From the NCBI GenBank assembly GCA_020639215.1, contig JACKHA010000014.1, forward strand, positions 1 to 63,385: DNA of 63,385 bases, in the 5' to 3' direction. Under the pieces are notes generated by a model. The model was not told the origin of the DNA, ran no database searches, and saw nothing but the letters and a program-made list of their open reading frames with translations. Both the position numbers and the translations under genes were made by a program. Source of the DNA: Phycisphaeraceae bacterium. GTDB taxonomy: Bacteria > Planctomycetota > Phycisphaerae > Phycisphaerales > UBA1924. Below, piece by piece: positions 57,679 through 63,385 of this stretch (position 1 is its first letter; the number at the start of each line of letters is the position of its first letter).

Positions 57679-58206
57679 ATGGCGCTACGGATCGGGGAGT
57701 TGCTCGAGCGTCGGGGGGTGCTCAACGCGTTGCAGCGGGACCAGATCCTGGCCGAGCAGCGCCGGAGCGGGCGTCCATTCGGCGATCTGGCCGAGCGTCT
57801 CTACGGGGTGAGCCCGCGCGACATCGAGCAGGCCTGGGCCGAGCAGTACGCCTCGCTGACCGAGCCGATCGACCCGCGCGAGGCGTGCGTCGACCCAGAC
57901 GCGCTGGCGATGGTGACCGCCCGCCAGGCGTGGCAGTTCTCGCTGCTGCCGCTGCGGTTCTCCGGGGATGAGCTGGTCGTGTGCAGCACGCAGACGCAGC
58001 TGGCCCGTGCCATGCGGTTCGCGGCGTGGCGGATGCCGCTGGCGACCCGGTTCGTGCTGGCCTCGCCGGCCCGCCTGGGCGAGGCGCTCGCCCGCCACTA
58101 CCCGATGAGCGGGATGCGGGCCGAGGACGTGGGCGGCGCGGTGGGCATCGGGTCGCGGTCGGTCTCGGGCGAGATCGGGGACTACGACCTGCACGAGCTC
58201 GAGTAG
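57679..58206 (+). CDS. stand-alone GspE/MshE N-terminal-like domain protein
   Basis: A 175-residue protein. RIGELLERRGVLNALQRDQILAEQRRSGRP and FGDLAERLYGVSPRDIEQAWAEQY match the N-terminal (GspII_E_N/MshEN) domain of type II/IV secretion and pilus ATPases, some of which bind c-di-GMP. The usual ATPase domain is absent. The C-terminal half (VDPDALAMVTARQAWQFSLL, LRFSGDELVVCSTQ) also fits the same domain. AGGAGGGG upstream of the ATG is strong. The ROK kinase follows after 23 bp. Could act as a free regulator or ligand sensor. Confidence 0.75.
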   Translation: MALRIGELLERRGVLNALQRDQILAEQRRSGRPFGDLAERLYGVSPRDIEQAWAEQYASLTEPIDPREACVDPDALAMVTARQAWQFSLLPLRFSGDELVVCSTQTQLARAMRFAAWRMPLATRFVLASPARLGEALARHYPMSGMRAEDVGGAVGIGSRSVSGEIGDYDLHELE

Positions 58207-58229
58207 GCACCCCCGTACGATCCGCACCT

Positions 58230-59210
58230 ATGGCAGACGGCGCGCCACTCATCGGGATCGACCTCGGCGGGACCAACATCCAGGTGGGTGTGGTGCGCCC
58301 GGGCGCCGCCACGGTCAAGGACGCGGTCCTGGGCGGGGCGAAGAAGAAGACCAAGGCGGACCAGGGGCTCGACGCGATCCTGGATCGCTTGGGCGAGGGC
58401 GTGAACGCGGCGTGCCAGGACGCGGGCGTCACGCTCGCGGACATCGCGGCGATCGGGATCGGGGCGCCGGGCGTGATCGACCCCGCCGAGGGCGTGGTGG
58501 TCGAGGCGGTGAACCTGCGGTGGAACGACGTGCCGCTGGCCCGCCTGCTGGGCGAGCGGCTGGGCAAGCCCGTGGTCGTGGACAACGACGTGAATGTGGC
58601 GCTGTGGGGCGAGCGGGCGCTCGGGGCCGCCGTCGGGCACGAGGAGGTGCTGGGCGTCTGGATGGGCACGGGCGTGGGCGGGGCGCTGATCCTGGGCGGG
58701 CGGCTCTATGAGGGGCATTGGAAGTCGGCCGGCGAGATCGGTCACATGGTCATCCTGCCGGGCAACCCGCCGGGCTCGCGGACGTTCGAGCAGAACTGCT
58801 CGCGCACGGCGGTGGTCGACGCGATGGTCCGGCTGATCCGCTCGAACCGCAAGAGCGTGCTGACGGACCTGTGCGGGGGCCAGTTCTCGAAGGTCAAGTC
58901 GCGGACCATCGGGCGGGCCCTTGAGATGGAAGACGCCCTGACGGTGGAGGTCGTGGAGCACACCGCCGAACTGGTGGGCATCGTGGCGGCGAACATCGTG
59001 ACGATGCTGAGCCTGCCGCTGGTGGTGCTGGGCGGCGGGCTGACCGAGTCGCTGGGCCAGCGATTCGTGGACCTGGTGCAGCGGGCTCTGCGCGACAACG
59101 CGTTCCCGGCCCGGTGCCGCGAGGCGAGGGTGGTCGCGTCGGCGCTGCGGGACGAGGCCGGGGTGGTGGGCGCGGCGATGGTCGCGGCGGAACGGATCGG
59201 GGCCGCCTGA
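58230..59210 (+). CDS. ROK-family sugar kinase (glucokinase-like)
   Basis: A 326-residue sugar kinase. IGIDLGGTNIQVGVV near residue 8 is the phosphate-1 loop, DNDVNVALWGERALG near 112 holds the catalytic base, GVWMGTGVGGALILGG near 138 the phosphate-2 loop, and GEIGHMVI near 168 the ROK signature. The zinc-binding CxCGxxGC that normally follows is missing (only one Cys, EQNCSRTA), so it is not the typical metal-stabilised enzyme. VLGGGLTES near 270 binds adenosine. Probable substrate glucose or N-acetyl sugar. TACGAT lies 8 nt upstream of the ATG. Confidence 0.9.
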   Translation: MADGAPLIGIDLGGTNIQVGVVRPGAATVKDAVLGGAKKKTKADQGLDAILDRLGEGVNAACQDAGVTLADIAAIGIGAPGVIDPAEGVVVEAVNLRWNDVPLARLLGERLGKPVVVDNDVNVALWGERALGAAVGHEEVLGVWMGTGVGGALILGGRLYEGHWKSAGEIGHMVILPGNPPGSRTFEQNCSRTAVVDAMVRLIRSNRKSVLTDLCGGQFSKVKSRTIGRALEMEDALTVEVVEHTAELVGIVAANIVTMLSLPLVVLGGGLTESLGQRFVDLVQRALRDNAFPARCREARVVASALRDEAGVVGAAMVAAERIGAA

Positions 59211-59276
59211 ACCGATCCGGCGCCTGAACCGAACCACCATCTGAACCGATCGGGCGCGGCGTGCGAACGATGCGGC

Positions 59277-60197
59277 GTGGAGTCACGCAACCGAACACCC
59301 AAGCCGCTTCTGTCGCGGCGTCGGTGGCGCTGGCCGTTCAAGGCGGGCATCGCGGTGGTTGTCACGACGCTGGTGCTGTTCCCGCGGGTTGACCTTCTGG
59401 TCAGGAACATCGGGCACTGGGCCCGGTTGGACGAGCTGATCGAGCCGGACGCCCCGGGGCTCGCGGCGCTCGAGTCGCGGGTGCGGGAGCGGTTGGCCAT
59501 CTCGCCGCCGGAGGGAGAGCCCGGTGCTGCGTCCACGGCTCGGCCCGTTGACGCCGCGCTCGTGCTGGCGACAACGCAGGCGGTTGTCGAAGACGCGATC
59601 CCGTACGCCTGGGACTGGGAGACCTGGGGCGTGGCGGATTACGTGCCGCGGGTTGAGGAGACGCTGGCCAAGGGGCGGGAGGACTGCGACGGGCGTGCGG
59701 TGGTGGCCGCGTCGCTGCTGCGCCGGATGGGCCACGACGCGCGCCTGGTTTCGGACATGGGGCACGTGTGGGTGTGGACGCCGTCGGGCCAGACAATGAG
59801 CCCCGGCGAGCTGGCCGGGGGCGAGGCGTTCGTTCGTCAGGGCGAGCACGGGTCGGAGGTGAATCTCGCGGCGGTGTTCAATCTTCGGGCGATCGTGTTC
59901 GACTGGGCCAGGAACCTGGCGTACGGCGTGGCGGTGTTCCCGGCGTGGCGCGAGGCGGTGCTCGTGCTGCTGATCTGGGGGTTGGTGCTGGGGCGACGCC
60001 CCAGGTGGAACGGAGCGGTTCTCGGACTCGCGGTTCTCGTGGCTGGTTGGTGGGTGTTGAGGCTGGGCGGGGCGGACTACTGGAATCCGCGGATCGGTCT
60101 GGTGTGGCTTGGGTTCGGGATGGTGGCGGTTGGGGTTGTGGGGGCGTGGGCGTCGCGACTGCGAGTGGGCCCGCCTTTGTCGGGCCAAGAGGCTTGA
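59277..60197 (+). CDS. transglutaminase-like membrane protein
   Basis: A 306-residue protein from a GTG. One membrane helix near the N-terminus (FKAGIAVVVTTLVLF), then a periplasmic domain with REDCDGRAVVAASLLRRMGH around the Cys near 142 and DARLVSDMGHVWVW with His near 166. These are the Cys and His of the transglutaminase/papain-like fold; the Asp is not clear. Two or three membrane helices close the protein (AVLVLLIWGLVL, AVLGLAVLVAGWWVLRL, VWLGFGMVAVGVVGAW). It may act on cell-envelope amides. No ribosome site is obvious. Confidence 0.75.
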   Translation: MESRNRTPKPLLSRRRWRWPFKAGIAVVVTTLVLFPRVDLLVRNIGHWARLDELIEPDAPGLAALESRVRERLAISPPEGEPGAASTARPVDAALVLATTQAVVEDAIPYAWDWETWGVADYVPRVEETLAKGREDCDGRAVVAASLLRRMGHDARLVSDMGHVWVWTPSGQTMSPGELAGGEAFVRQGEHGSEVNLAAVFNLRAIVFDWARNLAYGVAVFPAWREAVLVLLIWGLVLGRRPRWNGAVLGLAVLVAGWWVLRLGGADYWNPRIGLVWLGFGMVAVGVVGAWASRLRVGPPLSGQEA

Positions 60198-60408
60198 CGC
60201 GGGGCGGGGCATCATGGATGCTCTGACCTCTTCCAGGGCTCGCGGGGGTTCGGCGGGCTTTCTCGCCCTCGGCATCGGATCGTCGAACGGACAAGGCCGA
60301 TCGCGTGATCGGCGTCGGGTCGCTGCCGCGGCTGCGGTGTCGGGCCCGCTTTCGATTGGGAATCGCGCGCGGGCAATCCGCGCGGCGTGCGGGGTTGAAG
60401 GGGACACG

Positions 60409-62646
60409 ATGAACAGCAAGGCGATGGTCGTTCTGGCGGTGGCGGGTCTGGCGGCGAGCGTGGCGCTGGGCGACACCACCGCGGGGTCGGTGCTGGCGGC
60501 GCTGGAGCGCCCCGCGCCCGTGGGGCTCGAGCTGCGTGCGGGCTTCGTGGACACGTCGGCGCCGGTGGGCAACCTTGGCGCATTGGCCGGGACGGCGCCC
60601 GAGGGCGGGCGGTACGTCGTGCAGCTCGACGGCCCGATGACGCCCGAGCGGTGGACCGCGCTGGCGGCGGCCGGTGTGGCGATCGGGGACTACCTGCCGA
60701 CCAACGCGTGGATCGTCGATCTATCCGGCGCGGACGCGGCGGGCCTGGACGGGCTGGGCTTCGTCCGCTGGCACGGCGCGTACGAGGCGGCGTGGAAGAT
60801 CGACCCCGAGGTCGGGGCCCGCGTGTTCACGTCGCCCGAGCGGATCGAGCTGCTCAACATGGGGCGGGCTCTGCTGGACGTGACGCTGTTCGACGGTGCT
60901 GGCATCGTCGAGGGCGTCACCGGCCTGGCGAGCATCCCGAGAGTGAGCGTGCTGCACATGCTCAACCTGGGCGGCAACGAGCAGATGACCGTCGAGTGCG
61001 ACCTCGATGACGTGGCGACCATCGCGGCGCTGCCGATCGTGCAGTTCATCGAGGAGGCGCCGGACGTGGCCCTGCGCAACGCCACGACGACCTGGATCGT
61101 CCAGAGCAACCAGACCAATGTTCGGTCCATCCACGACCGCGGGCTGCACGGCGAGGGGCAGATCGTCGGCATCCTTGACGGCAAGGTCTGGACTTCGCAC
61201 TGCTCGTTCAGCGACACCAACCCCATCGGCCCGACCCACCGCAAGATCGTCGCGTACAACACCTCTCTGGGCGCGGCCAGCCACGGCACGCACGTGGCGG
61301 GCACCGTCGTGGGCGACAACGGCGTGACGGGCGACCTGCGCGGCATCGCGTACATGGGGCGGCTGGCGTTTGACGACACGCCCTCGTTCAACGAGACCGC
61401 GGTCTACACCGTGCTCGCCCAGCACCACAACCAGGGCGCACGCGTGCACACCAACTCGTGGGGCAACGACGGGACGACGGCCTATGACGGCCTGTGCCGC
61501 GGCTTCGACCGGTTCCAGTACGACTTCGAGGACAGCCTGGTGCTGCTGGCGGTGACCAACACCAGCACGCTGCGGAACCCCGAGAACGCCAAGAACCTGC
61601 TGGCGTGCGGGGCCACCAGCGACACGCCCAGCCAGGCGAGCCACTGCACGGGCGGCACCGGCCCCACCGCCGACGGGCGGCGCAAGCCGGAGATCTACGC
61701 CCCGGGCTGCGGCATCCTGTCGGCCAGCAGCTCGAACTCGTGCGGGACGCGGTCCTCGTCGGGCACGTCGATGGCCACGCCCGCGCTGGCCGGCTGCTCG
61801 ATGCTCGTGCGCCAGTACTTCACCGACGGGTTCTACCCGAGCGGCGCGGCGAGCCCGAGCGACGCGTTCACGCCCACGGGCGCGCTGGTCAAGGCCGTCA
61901 TGCTCAACTCGACGGTCGACATGACCGGCGTGTCGGGGTATCCCTCGAACCTGGAGGGCTGGGGGCGGGTGCTGCTCGAGGATGGGCTGTACTTCCCCGG
62001 CGACACGCGCCGCCTCTATGTCGAGGACGTCCGCAACGCCAGCGGCCTGACGACCGGCCAGTCGACGGAGTACGCGGTCGACGTCGCCTCGTCGGGTCAG
62101 CCGCTCAAGATCGCGCTGACGTGGGTCGAGCCCGCGGGCGCGGCCGGGGCGAGCAACCCCGTCGTCAACGACCTCACGCTGCAGGTCGTGGCGCCCAACG
62201 GCGTGACGACCTACCTGGGCAACGTGTTCAGCGGTGGGCAGTCCACCACCGGTGGCACGGCCGACGTGAAGAACAACGTGGAGATGGTGCTGGTCAACGC
62301 CCCGACGCCGGGCGAGTGGACGGTGCGGGTCGTCGCGACCGCGGTGCAGGGCGCCCGCCAGGGGTACGCCCTGGCCGTGACGGGCGACGTCTCGCCGGCG
62401 ACCGGGTGCCAGCCCGACCTCACCACGGGCGCGCTCGCCGGGCAGCCGGGCTACGGCGTGCCCAACGGCATCGTGAACAACGAGGACTTCTTCTACTACC
62501 TGGCCCAGTTCAGCGCGGGCAACGCCGCGGTCGCGGACCTGACCACGGGCGCGGTTCCGGGCCAGGCGGGGTACGGCGTGCCCAACGGCGTGATCGACAA
62601 CAATGACTTCTTCTACTACCTGGCGATCTTCAGCGCGGGGTGCTGA
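60409..62646 (+). CDS. secreted subtilisin-like protease with dockerin-like C-terminus
   Basis: A 745-residue preproprotein. Signal peptide (MNSKAMVVLAVAGLAASVALG) and a prosegment of about 210 residues. The S8 domain carries Asp in QIVGILDGKVW, His in ASHGTHVAGTVVG and Ser in SSSGTSMATPALAG, with the usual oxyanion Asn in HTNSWGND or nearby. A proprotein-convertase-P-like beta domain follows (LKIALTWVEPAGAAG, NNVEMVLVNAPTPGEWTVRV). The end has two 37-residue repeats, each DLTTGA, GYGVPNG, N-DFFYYLA and FSAG, resembling the GC-type dockerin-like end of Phycisphaerae exported proteins. GAAGGGG precedes the ATG. Confidence 0.92.
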   Translation: MNSKAMVVLAVAGLAASVALGDTTAGSVLAALERPAPVGLELRAGFVDTSAPVGNLGALAGTAPEGGRYVVQLDGPMTPERWTALAAAGVAIGDYLPTNAWIVDLSGADAAGLDGLGFVRWHGAYEAAWKIDPEVGARVFTSPERIELLNMGRALLDVTLFDGAGIVEGVTGLASIPRVSVLHMLNLGGNEQMTVECDLDDVATIAALPIVQFIEEAPDVALRNATTTWIVQSNQTNVRSIHDRGLHGEGQIVGILDGKVWTSHCSFSDTNPIGPTHRKIVAYNTSLGAASHGTHVAGTVVGDNGVTGDLRGIAYMGRLAFDDTPSFNETAVYTVLAQHHNQGARVHTNSWGNDGTTAYDGLCRGFDRFQYDFEDSLVLLAVTNTSTLRNPENAKNLLACGATSDTPSQASHCTGGTGPTADGRRKPEIYAPGCGILSASSSNSCGTRSSSGTSMATPALAGCSMLVRQYFTDGFYPSGAASPSDAFTPTGALVKAVMLNSTVDMTGVSGYPSNLEGWGRVLLEDGLYFPGDTRRLYVEDVRNASGLTTGQSTEYAVDVASSGQPLKIALTWVEPAGAAGASNPVVNDLTLQVVAPNGVTTYLGNVFSGGQSTTGGTADVKNNVEMVLVNAPTPGEWTVRVVATAVQGARQGYALAVTGDVSPATGCQPDLTTGALAGQPGYGVPNGIVNNEDFFYYLAQFSAGNAAVADLTTGAVPGQAGYGVPNGVIDNNDFFYYLAIFSAGC

Positions 62647-63017
62647 GTTCCCTCAACGGCGCGTGGACGCGTGCGCGGCGCATGTGATGCCGCCCATCGC
62701 GTGCCGATGCAGGATCCACCTATTTCGTGCGACATTCTCAAATCGCGGCGGGCTCCGGCCCGCCGCGTTTTTGTTTGGTTCCGCCCCGGGATATGAGATT
62801 CGGGGCGTTCCTGATGCGCCGAGCCGGTGCTGGCGTGCCCACCCGCGGCGTCCTTATGGGGCGCGTCGGCGATGAAGTTGCGGCATGAGCCTTGGCGCAC
62901 GCGTGTGGCGCGGTAGGCTGTTGTGTGGCCGAACGGCGTCTCGGACTGCCGCTGCCGCCGGTGCGTGGGGTGCGGGCGATTGGTGGTGCGGGACGCCCTC
63001 GAGCAAAGGAGCGAGGG
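62647..63017. other. 371-bp intergenic region
   Basis: Holds a strong terminator (62744-62776) and, further on, TAGGCT at 62914-62919 as a candidate -10 for the gene at 63018, leaving a leader of about 90 nt with an AAGGAG ribosome site. No gene is visible. Confidence 0.55.
62744..62776 (+). terminator. intrinsic terminator after the subtilase gene
   Basis: CGCGGCGGGC-tccg-GCCCGCCGCG (62744-62767), a perfect 10-bp stem, directly followed by tttttgttt. The best Rho-independent terminator in the window. Confidence 0.85.
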
Positions 63018-63385
63018 ATGCAACGCACGAATCGGGTGTGGTCGCGGGCGTTTGGTGGACCGGCGGCGCTGACGCTGCTGGCCGGGACCGCGTTCGGGCA
63101 GGTCTTCTCGCACGACGGCGGGACGGTGGGGCTGCCGGGCTCGGCGGTGTTCGCCGGGCCGGACGTGTCGGCGATCTTCGTCGGGAACCAGGTGGGATCG
63201 AACTCGCTGGTGTCGGGTTCGGCGGCGCTTGGGCTTGTCGCGGGCGACAACGTCGACGGGATCGACGCCGGGTCGCGGACGCTCGGCGACGGGCAATTCA
63301 ATCCTTCGTACCTGTTCTCGGTGTTCCCGGGCGCCATCGGGCAGCCGGGCACGGACATCAACGCCAACATCCCGACCAACGCGGC
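63018..63385 (+). CDS. secreted protein, 3' end outside window
   Basis: 122 residues are visible before the window ends. AAGGAG precedes the ATG. The signal peptide ends near TAFGQ (MQRTNRVWSRAFGGPAALTL, then LAGTAFGQ). The mature part is Gly/Ser/Asp-rich with VFSHDGGTVGLPGSAVF and ALGLVAGDNVDGIDAGSRTL, a beta-rich style common in planctomycete surface proteins, many of which end in PEP-CTERM or dockerin-like tails. The C-terminus that would decide this is not in the window. Confidence 0.7.
   Translation, partial: MQRTNRVWSRAFGGPAALTLLAGTAFGQVFSHDGGTVGLPGSAVFAGPDVSAIFVGNQVGSNSLVSGSAALGLVAGDNVDGIDAGSRTLGDGQFNPSYLFSVFPGAIGQPGTDINANIPTNA

Noticed and set aside
1..63385. tRNA genes
   Set aside because: I found no T-loop GGTTCGAATCC-type segment with a matching cloverleaf when reading through the window. 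A tRNAscan run would settle it.

Overview
The window reads as a high-GC (roughly 70 percent by eye) chromosomal stretch of a planctomycete, most probably of class Phycisphaerae. The markers are a secreted subtilase (60409-62646) ending in two short Phycisphaerae-style dockerin-like repeats, a secreted protein (15263-15859) with a PEP-CTERM-like tail, a bacterial topoisomerase VI B subunit, large HlyD/M50/PqqD transport proteins, and intergenic regions full of hairpin repeats. No rRNA, tRNA, CRISPR array, prophage or complete classical insertion sequence was seen. The first gene (3-1694) and the last (63018-63385) run off the window.

Layout. 1-6400: an FGE-fold protein, a small lipoprotein, an unknown protein, topoisomerase VI B and YqgF. 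6400-12700: an NTF2-like lipoprotein and a minus-strand export cluster of a PqqD-M50-HlyD protein, a GAF-HlyD membrane protein and a periplasmic HlyD adaptor. 13000-19800: a DegT/DnrJ aminotransferase, a PEP-CTERM-like protein, a cysteine desulfurase and, divergently, RecQ. 20100-31900: a PHP-glycosyltransferase fusion, KDPG aldolase, CoaD, YbaB plus a NUDIX-like protein, a BshC-like protein, class II DAHP synthase, a histone-H1-like protein and GatB. 32000-38600: a DUF58 / BatA / von Willebrand factor A operon interrupted by a small inverted-repeat cassette carrying a four-helix-bundle gene. 38800-47400: a membrane protein, TerC, an SLC13 transporter, an OPT transporter, DinB-like, GNAT and zinc-ribbon proteins, and an aldo/keto reductase. 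47500-63385: an MBL-like protein, prolyl oligopeptidase, HU, a hydroxyacid dehydrogenase, a GT2-GT4 fusion, a divergent sigma-like protein, a GspE-N-like domain, a ROK kinase, a transglutaminase-like membrane protein and the subtilase.

Most noteworthy. (1) 36950-37567: perfect 38-bp inverted repeats built of 8-nt units fill the gap between the DUF58 and BatA genes and enclose a four-helix-bundle gene. A gene-less look-alike with 36-bp arms sits at 9555-9667, also fitted between a start and a stop codon. (2) A hairpin repeat family (5868-5901, 17292-17319, 17369-17402) has conserved loops and compensatory stem changes. (3) A composite hairpin repeat occurs twice with identical internal spacing. 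(4) The same repeat-derived peptide occurs in frame in topoisomerase VI B and cysteine desulfurase. (5) About 13 genes have a TANNNT hexamer 5-7 nt before the start codon, which suggests widespread leaderless transcription.

All functions are inferred from reading the translated sequence. No database search was run.
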